64,000 nt of DNA from Endomychus coccineus (taxonomy: Eukaryota > Arthropoda > Insecta > Coleoptera > Endomychidae): NCBI GenBank assembly GCA_958510875.1, contig OY294068.1:85599043-85663042 (forward strand), written 5' to 3'. Under the pieces are notes generated by a model. The model worked only from the letters and a program-made list of their open reading frames with translations, had not been told where the DNA came from and made no database searches. Position numbers and translations under genes: made by a program. Shown here piece after piece: positions 21,500-33,789 of this stretch (positions are counted from its first letter, which is position 1; each line of letters starts with the position of its first letter).

Positions 21500-22950
21500 C
21501 GTTGGAGAATAAAACTCAAATTTTACACAAAACCTTTAACATTTAATTTAAAAATGCTGACAAATTGTTTCACCACACTGTGGCATTATCAAAGCGAGGA
21601 GTTGCAACTCCATTAGCTAGGCAAATCAGGCAACAATATGATCAATAGATATATGTAATACTCACTCTTCTTTGGTTGAGACACTAACACATTAATTAAG
21701 CACTGTGTGATCGAGGGTAGTTCATGAATTACGCTAAGTAGAAAAACTCTCAATCAAAACAAATATAAAATATTTAATAATAACAAGAAAATAAACAATT
21801 ATAGAACAATGAATTAAAAGTTAAAAGATTAAATGTAACTAAAGCATTAATCAAGAAATTATGTTAAATTTAGGAAATAATTAATCAATCCTTTATTTTA
21901 AATCAAACTTATCAAAACCTAAATATGAAATGTAAAACTAGTTCAACTCAGCCCGGATGCACCAGGGTGAAGAGTTACACAAAACTATTATGATTCAACT
22001 ATTCAAGGAATTCTAAATCTTTTGTATTAAGTAATATGAATTGATTCTAAATGAACTTAGCGAAAATTCTACCATAAACACCACAACGCAAACTTAACTA
22101 AAAAACTTGGAGAGTTTTTTAAAATATGATTTAAGTGATTCGTGAAATAATCAAAGTAAGATTCAACTCAAGAAGTTAAAATATAACTGACTTTAATGTG
22201 GTGAGTTTGGTTTTTTATAATCTTGGATAACCACTCCTATTTTAGTAGTAGGTTTGGGGGTAGTAACTTTTACCCAATAAGGGAGAGACTTGCCTAGACT
22301 GGGCAAGCTGAATATGAAAGAACTATTCTATTTTTGTTGACAAAGACCTTGATTTTATGATTTCATTTAGACTTCCTTGAATTTAGGTATGAATGAAAAT
22401 TATATCAACTTAATATTCTAATTACATATTCAATAAGAAACGACTGCGTCCTGCACGTCTTTTGTTATGGTTACGTGAATGTATTGTAGCTTCAAAGGAA
22501 AAGACAGGGTAAAAAACCTTTGTTTGAACCATAGCAATTGATCCATTTGCCGCTTCTTATTGATCAATACCAATATACTGTAAAACACTTGTTTTCTTTG
22601 GACCCATTTCTGTTAACTTCGTGATTTATAATTTCCTCTTGGAACTGTGAGGGACCTTGTTGACTTTGTCGGTACTTTAAAAATTACGATGACCCTTTCT
22701 TTGCAGGGATTCAGCAACTATATATTTCGTTTCCGTCTTACAGATACAAAGAACGAACTGCATTATTTAATGATGGGACGGACGTACTAAGAAATGATAC
22801 TATATACTTGACTTGTCCGTAATAAAGGCAACAAGGAATATCCTATTCCTATTAACGTAATGGGTGTTCTTAACCCCCAGCTTGAATCTTAGCAGCATGG
22901 TTCAAAATCTGAATGAATTATAATTGATAATTAATAGGACAGCTTTGTTA
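21500..22950. other. No gene recognised; probable insertion between blocks D and B
   Basis: Block D homology with E ends near 21,480, and homology to the gypsy-relic segments resumes near 22,960 (GTTGACCAAAAGTCATGCC). In the corresponding E-to-F junction these two points are only about 200 bases apart. The intervening 1.45 kb is therefore private to this unit. It is AT-rich with no open frame of note and no terminal repeats that I could detect. Confidence 0.4.
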
Positions 22951-22989
22951 CAGTGAACATGTGGTTATAGTGTTGACCAAAAGTCATGC

Positions 22990-24760
22990 CTTATATGTTT
23001 ATAATTATTCTTGTGAATGGTTGTATTGTATCGTACATATTTAGTTGTAGCTCATTACCTTTGTATATATCCAGATATGGATTATAATAAATTCTTACGG
23101 AGATTTGGAACCAGTATTATATTGGCACGGATATTGTTCCTGAAGATGAAGAATACCAACAAGGAATGTTGTCAAGGGATTGTCCATGTGAGGATAAGCA
23201 ATCGAGAAATGCCCGATTGTTCGGCAAAGAGGCAGGAGCCGCCACAACGGGATAAACCCCTTACCTGTCTCACAAAAATCTGTCGACATTAACGGAGTAG
23301 TATATGATTTGAGGATACATGTAACTATTGGAATAGGATCCCTAAATTTCAACGCCCTTGGTTCCGTCCAATCATATATTAATGATGAAGTGGCTGGTTA
23401 CTGTAGGTTTATGGTACTTTGATCCCTAATAGACAGGGTAACCACCTTCAATCTACGCTGGATACGCAGATCAATGAAAGTCACGTTTTTGGAGTTAGTG
23501 CTTATGGGAATGGATTTATTTTGTCAATACAAAGTTAAAATCAATCTGACAGAAGGAATAAACCAGCCTGTAGTCGAACCTCAGCAGTTTAATCTCATTC
23601 TAAATATTGCTTAGCTTGGAAATCATGAAGACAGCATATTACGGGAATTTTTGAAATTGAAAATATTCCAGAATATTGAAGGATGAACTCCCTAGAGATC
23701 TTCATTGGTCCTGGATTGAAAAAAAGATGGACAAAATCGGTTTTGTATTGATTTTCGCGAATTGAATGCGCAGTCTGAGAATAATGCTACCATTCATCAT
23801 CACCAACCTGGAAAAATTAAAAGAGAATCGGTTTGTGTCAACTTTGTATTCATGTCGAGGTTACTGGTTACTAGCAAATATCCCTCATTCCGGAGAGGAA
23901 TCCTATCAAAGTCCTTACAGTACCGCGCCGAGGATTATATCAATTCAAAGTGATGCCTCATGGTCTTAATTCTGCTCCCGTCACCTATCAACGACTATTA
24001 TACATAGTCATTGGACCTGACATGGAACCCCATATTCATCTGACAAATGACACTATTGCTGTAAGTAAAACGTTCGATTAACATTTTTTAATCCATCTGG
24101 AAAAGTGTTTAACTGGTTAAGGATGGCTAATCTCCAAATGAAACCTGACAAATGCCATTTCTATGAGCCGGAGCTGGGATATTCGGGACATATTGTGGGT
24201 GACGAAGGGATAAAAACCAATCCCGAAAAGATGAATGAACTCACCTAGAGAATTTGCGAGGCCTAAGAAGATTTTTGGAATTATCCTCGTGGTATCGCAG
24301 GTCATCTCATCATTTCCAAAGACCGTGGCCCCATCAAACCGCCTGTTGAAAAAGAAACTGAGTTCTTATAGGTCAGTCGAGCAGACAGAAAGCCTTTAAT
24401 ACTGTTAAAGAAAAATTCAGTTCCCCAGTTCTGCGTTAATATCACACAACTGATATTTGACGTAATCCAAACAATATCATTGGAAATAAAAGATCTATCC
24501 GATTTCTTACACAAACAAAAACAAGATTTTAGATATACGGCTCTGTATTTTATCACCGTAATTCTAAAATATTCGAAAACGAAACACGGCCTACATAATC
24601 ATAGCCATAGCACTAGAAATAAACTGTATTACACAATACGAATGATGAGCAAGAACCTCAGTCGAATATTCTCCAAATATCAAGCATACATCGTTTCACC
24701 CGAAAGCTTGGGAACTCCCTTCCTCACCTGAATGAACGATGACTGAAATAGGTCCAAAAC
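22990..24760 (+). pseudogene. Gypsy-type pol relic upstream of OBP copy B
   Basis: Plus-strand fragments in changing frames follow the order of a Ty3/gypsy pol gene. A gag/protease-like start (23,017-23,292, ending KPLTCLTKICRH) is followed by the RT motifs KKxxTK/QNRFCIDFRELNA near 23,730. Then come FKVMPHGLNSAP (23,945-23,985), the degraded catalytic loop LTNDTIAVSKTF, and NLQMKPDKCHFYEPELGYSG (24,127-24,190). A connection region follows at 24,260-24,420. The Y-x-DD motif is lost and many stops are present. Homologous relics occur at 32,060-33,700 and 60,373-62,050, so this belongs to the duplicated unit. Confidence 0.75.
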
Positions 24761-24904
24761 TCGCCAAGGAAATCGATGAATGGCTTTGCAGAACTATAAA
24801 GTCTGAGAATATGAGAACTTCAATGTGAAATAAACAAAATGAAATAAATTGAAAATAGGTATATCAATAACATGTCATAGCAAAATTAAACATCAACTAC
24901 AACA

Positions 24905-25170
24905 GAGAATTTGATAACATACATAATCTTGTTTTGTTTGTCAAGGAGTATAACGTCAGGCCTATAGCACCGGCTCTTGGTCTATCCCGTACGAGTGCCG
25001 CAGATGGTGATACACCACCCGTAGGGTCGTATTATGGCGATGGGTGTACGCTTAGGCCGTTTTTGACATGCTGACAGGCCCTGCGGCTGACATCTAGAAC
25101 CTGCACGCCCATCATATCGGTCGTGTTGAGGATACACAAATACTGCGCGCTATAACTTCCATTTTTGGAA
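24905..25170 (-). pseudogene. C-terminal domain relic of a non-LTR retrotransposon (copy B)
   Basis: This is homologous to 10,125-10,470. The minus strand reads LRVVYHHLRHSYGIDQEPVL followed, in another frame, by RPDVILLDKQNKIM. It has decayed with several stops. The upstream part present in copy A (APAEKNIVLEE) is absent here. It is a passenger of the duplicated block. Confidence 0.5.
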
Positions 25171-26107
25171 TGCACCTATAAACAGCGGAATTGCTTGACT
25201 AGTTGGAATACAGTTAACGATGTTGAAAAAACCTAATGAAACACAAAAAAAATTAATTTCAAATGTTGTTCATATGGACGGGGAAGGAATCAGAAATTGA
25301 ACAATGATAATGCCATGTTCACTCTACTCAATGTCATTTGGGATCAAGTGGAATGATTACAAGCAAAACTCTTCCTTCAATGGTACAACAGATCAAATGA
25401 ACAAAAGTTGTAATTTTTTTTGTTTATTTATAACAATCCACCAATAGTTGCAATAGTTCCAAAATCTGTAAATTCATGAGAGCTCTGGCTTACAAAGCTA
25501 CACTAGTGTTGAACATATTCATCAACGAGACGTGTGCTCCTTTCGGTATTGGACTGTCTTTATGCATAGGACTGCCGCTAATCTAACACCAAAAATTTAA
25601 GTCACGCCTCATATGTAATTTATGAAAGAGAAATTTACGGAAACTACATATTATTTTTTTCTAGTCATAATCTAGAATATTCGATTGGAGTCTCTTCAAC
25701 ACTCTTTCGTACCGATTCTTCATCAGTATTAGGGTTATTTATGGGTTGAGGTTGGACTTGATATGCTTCAGCACAGCGAAATGGAATTCATATACGATTA
25801 TCTTCTGGAACATCGTAACAATTTTTACAACCGAAACCGTCTGCGATTGAGCATATAATTAGATTTTGAATCGTTTCACACATGTGGTGTCAACAGATTT
25901 GTTCAACATGAAGCTATATGTCGATTTTAACTATGATTACCAAAGTCATTCGTACCCAAGGAAAGAGCAATTACGAATCCATTTTCTCTCTCAATACGAC
26001 AAACTACTAGATTATCGCCGTTTCCGGAGTTGACAAATGTTATGCTGCCTATATCATTTCAACAATTCATGTTCGGTCATGGTGAATGCACTATTTTTCC
26101 GAACAGA

Positions 26108-26115
26108 TATATAAA
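26108..26115 (+). promoter_or_regulatory. TATA box of OBP copy B
   Basis: TATATAAA lies 95 bases upstream of the exon 1 start codon, at the same spacing as in copy A and within a conserved promoter block. Confidence 0.65.
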
Positions 26116-26209
26116 TTCGGTGAGAATGGAACTTACTAACGTTCACATTCACCATATGAACAAGGGTGTTACGATAATAACATAATTTGGGCTGGAATAA
26201 TCGTCCATA

Positions 26210-27869
26210 ATGATTTTCGTACTTTTAATGATATCTGCTGGTTATTGTGTGAAATTCAATCAGGTGAGCCAAGTTACGATTTCTGAGAGATTGAATATCT
26301 CACATGCCACTATAAATAATCCTCTTCCGAATTGAATATTTTGATACCTCAATGAATGCAATGCTCTATTGGTTCTATTTTGAGAAAATTCATTCAAATT
26401 ACACAGATTGAGGAGTTTCATCATGTATGTACCATAAGAAGTTGAATACATGATGGCAATGCCTTTCAATCGCAGTGAAATTCATCACACTTCATAACTG
26501 GTTTATGCTACAGAATTTTGGCAGGTTGAATGTAGTAGTATAATGTAAAGTAATATAGGTATGACTTTCGAATTCAATTAAGGAATATTTTACTCCTTCT
26601 GATTTTTTCCGGTTCTTAATTCATGTGTTTGTATTGTAGCTATTCGGAAAGTGGCAAAGATGAAAAGGAATATTTCATTGAAATGTTCATAATGAAATCG
26701 GAATGGTGTTTCTAAACAATATATCTGGCGCTTTCTCCGGGAACAATGTTTGTTCCATGCACCTTCATTTCTCAAAACAATAGCTAGTTGCAAAGATATC
26801 ATTTTGGTCATTGATATTTTATCTAAATTGATGGTTTTAATCAGTTGAACTATACTAGTCTGATCAGGTATAGAAAGAATATCATGTTCAAAATTGCTTT
26901 GCCTAATGAGCCATGATAATTATCTCTAAGTATATCAACAAATATAGATTAAACTTTCTTCTTCATGGAATTTACATGACATGCGATTATTTAGATGAAT
27001 AAACATAGAAACTTAACCATATGTGACATTGGAACCCACACCCTAGACGTCTGATCAACTTTGAACTGAATATCTTTTGACTGTTGGGAAGCTTCAATTG
27101 TTTCATTATCAGAAAAAGAAATTTAGAAAATGTTGGCACTTCATAAACACTAATTAGCTATTCTATCATTCTAAACATCAATTTAATAACTGGCCATATG
27201 ATACTTCAACGTCCTACCGATGCAGAAAATTTCTCTGAAGTTCAATAGAGAAGTCATCTGCATACATATTTCAATAATAATACATCATCTTTCATTTTAT
27301 AAATTACATGGGAGCACTAATGAACAACAGAATTCCTGATAAAGGAAATGATACAGGTTCAGAAACGTCAGAAGAATATAGTAATATTTGAAGACACCAA
27401 AATACCATAAAAATTGGATTTGACGTTCCGAAAGTTCATTGCGTTCTTGCTCGAAATTGACATTGCTTATTGGCGTTAAATGATAGTTCTTATTTGTTAT
27501 AAATGCCAATCAACTTTGTAGGTGAAAATTGATGAATTGATGGAAATCAGGGAAGATATGATGAGAGAATGTTTGGTGGAGGCTAGTGTCAATGAAGATA
27601 AAATTAAAGAATTCTTAGGGGTACCAAATTTTCTCTTGGAAGATCGATTATATGGATATATAAAATGTTTTGGGATAAAATTAGGTTATGTTAACGAAGA
27701 TGGTGACATTCAGCGTCAAAAAATAACGCAAGATTTAACTGACATAATGGAAGACGAAGACAGAGTAGATAAAGTTCTCAGTAATTGTCTACTTAAGAAA
27801 GAAACTCCTGAAGAAACATTATATTCGATCTTCGAGTGTGTGTTTCCGAATTCAAAAGTTAAAAGATAG
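26210..27869 (+). CDS. Minus-C odorant-binding protein, copy B (two exons, intact)
   Basis: Exon 1 (26,210-26,263) encodes MIFVLLMISAGYCVKFNQ, a hydrophobic signal peptide, and ends at a GTGAGC donor. Exon 2 (27,522-27,869) starts after a TTTGTAG acceptor. The junction is phase 0 and gives a 133-residue precursor. Four cysteines lie at about residues 35, 67, 107 and 124. The spacings (31, 39 and 16 residues between them) match classical OBPs that lack C2 and C5, i.e. the Minus-C subclass. Family knowledge: these are small secreted helical proteins that bind hydrophobic odorants or other ligands. TATA box, start, splice sites and AATAAA (27,900) are all present. The 1.26-kb intron is the shortest of the three copies. 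Tissue of expression cannot be told from sequence. Confidence 0.88.
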
Positions 27870-28501
27870 GAACGTTACTGTTGTACAGTGAATTTTGCTA
27901 ATAAATATGTGGGAATGAATTATCAATTGATTTCATTTTCCATTCACCCTTTTCCTCCTTCCGAAAAGTTAGCTGGTGAAAAGAAATCAATGTTTTACTC
28001 ATTTCTTTTCTCCTTTGTATTAGTGAACTTGTACAAAAATGGTTCTGGAAGTGACAGTTTATTTCTCTAATTTGCAGATTTAGTGCTGTATATTAAAGTA
28101 ACTGATTTCTCACAGGAGATAAGGCTAGTCCTATATTTCTGATCAGCAATCATTTCTCTTTTTTCTCGGGATGAGCTGGACTGATGAATCTCCTACTACT
28201 CATTTCCTTTCTCTTGTGTATTAGTGAACAGAAATGGTTCTGGAAGTAACTTATTTCTTACAGATAGAGAGTTAATCTTTTTGATCAGCAATCATTTCTC
28301 ATTTTTCTCAGGATGAGCTGGACCGATAAATCTTCATCGAACATTACTCCAAAAGTTGTATGGAATACCTATGGCGGAGTAAAACCGTATTGATTGAAGT
28401 TTTTATAAGACAATAGTTATTCAATTATCTTGATTGCAATGGACAGTGCGTTTGAGGAGTAATGATGCGCGCGCGAAGCGACCTCTTACATCAAAAGATA
28501 A

Positions 28502-29722
28502 TCTTCTAATATATAAAATTCTCGTGTCACAATGTTCGTTCCCATACTCCTCCGAAACGGCTCGACCGATTCTTATGAAATTTCTTATGCATATTCAGTA
28601 AGTCTGAGAATTGGCTACTATTCATCTTTCAAACCCCTAAGTGATAAAGGGTGTCCACCCCAGAAAAAAATTTTTTTTTTGGATGAAATTTTTTATTTTT
28701 TTTTGTTATGTGGCATTAAAAAATACATACAATCCTAAATTTTCACTCTATCACCAACCCCTGCTTTTTGATAGTCATTTTAATAATTTTATAATTATTT
28801 ATCCCGCTCGATAACATCAATTATTATCACTTGGTAAGTTATCCCCTTCATGTGTCTACCCGATGTACACACGAATCACATTAATCTCGAGTGGCTTGCA
28901 GAAAGAGCAATTTTAGCGGCAAAAAATGTGGACGTTGATATTTTGAATCTGAAGATACAACAGTTATTGCCAGGGGACTTGGTATCATATAAATCTATTG
29001 ATACAGTTTGCGATGCCACTGAAGCTGTACATTTTCCAACAGAGTTTTTGAACTCACTGGATTTGCCAGGCATGCCACCGCATAACTTACAATTGAAGAT
29101 TGGATCTCCAATTATTTTGCTTCGTAATTTGAACCCGCCACGGCTGTGCAACGGTACGCGATTAGTCATTAAAAAATTACTGAAAAACGTTATCGAAGCC
29201 ACCATTTTAAATGGCAAGTTTCGAGGTGAAAATATATTAATACCACGAATACATATTATACCCACAGATGTGCCAATTCAATTTAAGCGTATTCAATTTC
29301 CGATTAGATTGGCATTTGCAATGAGTATTAATGAATCCCAAGGCCAAACAATGTCTGTTTGTGGCTTAGATTTGAGCACACCATGTTTTTCACACCGACA
29401 ATTATACGTTGCATGCTCTCGAGTGAGTAAACCATCAAGTTTGTTTATATTAGCTAAAGACGGGCTATTAAAAAATATTGTTCACGCTGTAGCATTAAGA
29501 GATTAATATTATGTAATGAATTGATGATATAAATAAATTAGAATAATTAATGTTTGTTGTTTTGTTATTTTTATATTCCCTCATCGTTCACAGCGCTTCA
29601 TGCCTTTTTCACTCATATACCACATCCTTACACATTTCCAATAAGTTGGTTATTTTTTTTTTCAACTAGAAATTCTCTAGAAATTATTTACATGGCAATA
29701 CAACGTTTGCCGGGTCAGCTAG
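28502..29722 (+). mobile_element. Non-autonomous Helitron with intact termini
   Basis: The 5' end reads TCTTCTAATATATAAAATTC and continues CTCGTGTCACAATGTTCG, a common insect Helitron start. The 3' end is CGTTTGCCGGGTCAGCTAG. Insertion is between A and T with no target duplication, as expected for rolling-circle transposition. Blocks D and E show the uninterrupted AAGATAATATTTT context. At 1.22 kb it keeps only the last part of the helicase, so it must depend on other copies for movement. Confidence 0.85.
28850..29506 (+). CDS. C-terminal part of Helitron Pif1-like helicase
   Basis: This 218-codon open frame has GMPPHNLQLKIGSPIILLRN, then LCNGTRLVI, and the helicase motif RLAFAMSINESQGQTM. 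It ends with LYVACSRVSKPSSLFIL. These are the last helicase motifs (V-VI region) of Helitron Rep/Hel proteins. The Rep endonuclease domain and the Walker A/B part of the helicase are missing, so no transposase activity is expected. The frame is uninterrupted, which suggests that the deletion derivative is young. The start codon given is simply the first Met; upstream sequence is the Helitron 5' end. Confidence 0.85.
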   Translation: MCLPDVHTNHINLEWLAERAILAAKNVDVDILNLKIQQLLPGDLVSYKSIDTVCDATEAVHFPTEFLNSLDLPGMPPHNLQLKIGSPIILLRNLNPPRLCNGTRLVIKKLLKNVIEATILNGKFRGENILIPRIHIIPTDVPIQFKRIQFPIRLAFAMSINESQGQTMSVCGLDLSTPCFSHRQLYVACSRVSKPSSLFILAKDGLLKNIVHAVALRD

Positions 29723-30279
29723 TATTGTTATATATATCGAAGGGTCGTTCTCACATTGGTTTTCCATGTTGATAAAATACTACATAAGTCACAAAACTCC
29801 TAATCAAAACAATCAAATAAACAAAACACAAAACGTAATTAACTAAATTGCCCTTCTATGATAAATCACGTGTCTAGAGTTCGTAAAAGCGTGGTGATCT
29901 CTCGCAGTGCCAAACGAAGACTGACCCCCTGTCGGTATTGCCTCACTCCCTCCTCTTATCCCGCAGTCGGTATTTCCCCGAAATTACGTGCTGCTTGTCA
30001 CTCCGCTGATTCCACCCAAGTTAAGCAACACAGCTTGCTGCTATACGAGATCACCGACACGGCCATTCTGACAGCTCACCCGTCTCCGTGTGACGTCTCT
30101 ACAAAATACGAAGTTATAATACAACAGTTTGCTCGGCAATTCTGACAAAATCAACTGGAAGGATTTCAACCAAGGTCACAGAGATCAGTTCGCCCAGTTT
30201 ATCATTTCAATAAATGCCTTAGCTTTACATTACTATATTATCATTTGAGAAGTAATAATCCAAAAAAATAATCATACCA
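29723..30279. other. Unassigned segment with one 95-codon frame
   Basis: The frame at 29,858-30,145 lies in a locally GC-richer stretch and is rich in Ser, Arg and Pro, but matches nothing I know. A TGTTATATATATCGAAGG sequence at 29,727 could be the start of an LTR belonging to the gypsy integrase relic further right. I found no matching second LTR. No other feature is visible. Confidence 0.3.
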
Positions 30280-30850
30280 CTTCGCTTACATCCAGCGAAA
30301 AACAATAACTACTTCCATCATGGACTACATTTTCGCTTATATCCAGCGAAAAAAAAATAATAATCACTCATATCCAGTGATAACTACACTTTCTCTCATA
30401 TTCAGCGAAAAACAATAATCACTTATATCCAGTGATAACTACACTTTCTCTTATAACCAGCGAAAAACAATAATCACTTACATCCAGTGATAACTACACT
30501 TTCGCTTATATCTAGCGAGAAACAATAATCACTTACATCCAGTGATAACTACACTTCCGTTTATATCCAACGAAAAACAATAATCATTTATATCCAGTGA
30601 TAACTACACTTCCGCTTATATCCAGCGAAAAACAATGATCTCTTATATCCAGTGATAACTACACTTTCGCTTATATCCAGCGAAAAACAATAATCACTCA
30701 TATCCAGTAATAACTACACTTTCGCTTATATCCAGCGGAAAACAATAATCACTTACATCCAGTGATGATTACACTTTTGCTTATATCCATCGAAAAACAA
30801 TAATCACTTACATCTAGTGATAATAACACTTTTGCTTATATCCAGCAAAA
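30280..30850 (+). repeat. 55-bp minisatellite of two alternating hairpins, about 10 units
   Basis: Each 55-base unit holds two palindromic modules with the same loop (TATATCC or TACATCC) but different stems: TCGCT...AGCGA and TCACT...AGTGA. They are separated by AAAACAATAA and TAACTACACTT linkers. The two 5-bp stems differ at the same position on both arms (CG versus TA), so base pairing is kept in both. Units vary by a few substitutions. It lies 3' (in minus-strand sense) of the gypsy integrase relic and may be that element's tandem-repeat 3' untranslated region. Confidence 0.85.
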
Positions 30851-30979
30851 ATCAATAATAAATAAATCATTTCTAGTCTGTATCAAAACTGATCGAATTC
30901 GAATTCTCTTCATCAGGGACATACTTATCAGACATTTTCTCATGTGGTCATGAGCATACTTATAGTTTCAATTACCAGT

Positions 30980-31940
30980 TAGGTTTTTCAAAACATATTT
31001 GTCACCTTCTAACAATTCAATAACTTTAAAAGGTCCTCTATATTTAGGATCGAACTTAGTTTGATTGCGCTCTTTATTTTTTTAAAGTATATAGTCACCG
31101 ACAGAAAATTATTAATTTTTGCTTTTGTTTTATCAAACCTAGTCTTTTCACATTGAGCATTTTTTTTGTCAATATTATTCCGAACTTCTGTTCTCACATC
31201 TGAAAGATCTATCTCTTGTTCCTAATCACTACAAACTAACATTAGATCCAATGATCTAGCTACTTTACCAATCCTTAATCTTGAAGGACTTGACTTAGTG
31301 GCACGTCTCATTGTGCAATTCAAAGCCAATTGAACATCAGGCAAAGCATCTTGCCAAGATTGATCATTACTCGTTTATACTACCGTTAACATGTTTTTAA
31401 GGGTGCTAATTACACGTTCCACTTGACCGTGAGCTTCCTGTCGCTATTAAATGTAGTTCAAGATTTTTATTTTGACTAAATTCACAAAACTCTTCACTGG
31501 CAAAACAACGTCCTTAATCAGGAATGATTCATGTTGGAGCGCCAAACAACGAAACACTAAATACTAGTGTTCAGTGCGCGAATACTGTTTGCAGTGTCTG
31601 TACTTAAAGTGTGATGTAGCAAAACGTATTTTGTAAAGGCATTTATCAAACCAAACACGTATTTTTTTGTATTATTCCTACCGCCTAATTTTCCTGTTGC
31701 ATCTATATGTACCTACTATGTGCCACGGAATTTCAACCTTCGGTATTGGGTGAAATTCAGATTGTACTTCGATTTATTCATTGATATTGCACATGTAATA
31801 CAATTAGCAACGAATTTTCTAAGGTATTTTGACATGTTTCCAAACAAATATTGTTCGTAAACTTTTTCAAACGTCTTTTCCCAACCAAGATGTATTATAG
31901 ATTCGTGGATATTGTTTACAACTAACCACCTGATTTCGAA
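30980..31940 (-). pseudogene. Ty3/gypsy integrase relic
   Basis: Minus-strand reading from 31,930 gives NIHESIIHLGWEKTFEK and then about 30 residues on CITC, the H-H-C-C zinc-binding domain. A stop-ridden core follows at about 31,720-31,260 (ALNCTMRRATKSSPSRL marks its end). The basic C-terminal part is at 31,197-31,009 (EKTRFDKTKAKINNFL). Stops and frame changes make it inactive. It is a different element from the relics inside the OBP blocks, and it is absent from the corresponding place next to block F. Confidence 0.7.
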
Positions 31941-32059
31941 ATCATTCCAAAGTTAATGCAGCCTACATAATCCGAGTAGTTTTGCATATACTGATGTCCA
32001 ATGACCATATATCTTGAGATGGAAAAAAATAAAAAAGAACTCACACGATACTCTGAATC

Positions 32060-33700
32060 TCTACGGAAGTCATGCCTTATATGTATATAATTATTATTGT
32101 GACTAGTTGTATTGTATCGTACATATTCAGATGTGGATTATAATAAATTCTTACGGAGATTTGGAGCCAGTATTATATTGGTACGGATATTTTTCCTAGA
32201 GATAAAGAATACCAACAAGAAATGTTGTCAAGGAAAGCCCGAATTTTCGGCGAAGAGGCAGCAGCCGCCGCAACGGGATGAACCCCTTACCTGTCTCACA
32301 AAAATCTGTCCACATTAACGAAGTAATATCTGATTCGAGGATACATGTAACTATTGGAATCAGATCCCTAAATTTCAACGCCCTCGGTTCCGTCAAATCA
32401 TATATTAATGATGAAGTGGCTGGTTACTGTAGGTTTATGGTACTTTGATCCCTAATAGACAGGGTTACCACCTTCAATGTACGCTAGATACGCAGATCAA
32501 TGTATGTCACGTTTTGTAGTTAGTGAGTATGGAAATGGATTTATTTTGCCAATGCAAAATTGAAATCGATCTGACAGAAAGAATAAACCAGCCTGTAGTC
32601 GAACATCAACAGTTTAATTCCATTCTACATATTGCTACACTGTAATCATCGAGACAACATATTACGGAAATTTTCAAGAAAGAAATTGAAGTTATTCCAG
32701 AATATTGAAGGATGAACCCCCTAGAGTTTTCCAGTGGTTCTGGCTTAAAAAAAAAGATGGACAAAATCGGTTTTGTATTGATTTCCACGAAGTGAATGCT
32801 ACCATTCATCATCATGACCCTGGAAAAATTAAAAGAGATTCGATTTGTGTCAACTTTGTATTCACTTCAAGGTTACTGGTTACTGACAAATATCCCTCAC
32901 TTCGGAGAGGAAACCTATCAAAGTCATAACAGTACCACGCCGAGGATTACATCAATTCAAAGTGATGCCTCATGGTCTTAATTCTGCTCCCGCCACGTAT
33001 CAACGACTATTAGACGAAGTCATTGGACCTGACATGGAACCTCATGCTCATCTCTATATAGATTGCACTATTGTTGTGAGTAAATTTTTCGATCAACATT
33101 CAGTTCATCCGGAAAAGTGTTCGACTGGTGAAGGATGGCTAATCTACAAATCAAACCTGACAAATGCCATTTCTGTGAGCCACAGCTAGAATATTTAGGA
33201 TATATTGTGGGTGAAGAAGACATAAAACCCGATCGCGAAAAGATTGATGCCATTTGAAAAAAGAAATCACTTAGAAAATTTGCGAGTCGGTGTGAAAGGA
33301 GTTTCTCGTTTTTACTCCATATCCAACCTCCAGAGGTAGTCCAAACAATATGATTGAAGGTCTATCCGAATTGCTATGCAAACAGAACAAGATTTTAGAT
33401 ATACTGCTCTGTATTTTATCACCGTAATTCTCAAATATCCGAAAATGAAACACGGCCTACCTAATCATAGCCATAGAACTGGAAATAGACTGTATTACAC
33501 AATACGAATGATGGGCAAGAACCTCAGTCGAAGATCCTTCGAATATCACGCATACATCATTTCACCCGGAAGCTCAAAAGCAAAGTCAAAGTCAAAGTCT
33601 TGGAAACTCCCTCACCTGGATAAACGATGGCTGAAATATGTCCAAAACGTGCCAAAGAAATCGATGAATGGCTTTGTAGAACTATATATATAAGTTTGGC
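32060..33700 (+). pseudogene. Gypsy-type pol relic upstream of OBP copy C
   Basis: This is the closest relative of 22,990-24,760. Fragments include KKDGQNRFCIDFHEVNA (32,745-32,800), FKVMPHGLNSAPATYQRLLD (32,955-33,015) and LYIDCTIVVSKFFDQH, in which the catalytic aspartate pair is reduced to DC. NLQIKPDKCHFCEP follows in another frame. Part of the connection region present in B is deleted at about 33,290 and replaced by GTGTGAAAGGAGTTTCTCG, a junction also seen at 62,376. Multiple stops make it inactive. Confidence 0.75.
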
Positions 33701-33789
33701 AATTTGAAAACTTTAATGTAAAACAAACAAAATAAAATGAATTGAAAATAGATATATCAATAACATGTCATAGCAAAATTAAACATCAA

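Larger units (their letters stand above)
15490..21500 (+). repeat. Segmental duplication, flanking block D
   Basis: This block matches 42,690-46,720 plus 56,833-58,085 (block E) over most of its length, including the 15,770-16,400 region, the 17,080-17,990 region, the open-frame region 18,180-18,880 and the 20,285-21,480 region. Block D has a LINE (18,900-20,280) that E lacks. E has an R1-like LINE and the 10-kb satellite element that D lacks. No gene in it could be identified with confidence. Confidence 0.75.
22960..28500 (+). repeat. Segmental duplication, OBP block copy B
   Basis: This is homologous to A (from 10,208) and to C (31,945-38,330), and like C it includes the gypsy relic. Its 3' end is interrupted by the Helitron at 28,502. 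Beyond the Helitron the D/E-type flanking block is missing. OBP exon 2 of B lies 12.8 kb after that of A and 10.0 kb before that of C. Confidence 0.8.

Noticed and set aside
29727..30260. Solo LTR starting TGTTATATATATCGAAGG
   Set aside because: No matching CA-3' end, target duplication or second LTR could be identified by eye.
30280..30850. Regular repeats with spacers resembling a CRISPR array
   Set aside because: The 'spacers' are themselves repeated and the whole is a 55-bp tandem repeat in an insect genome; no cas genes or leader.
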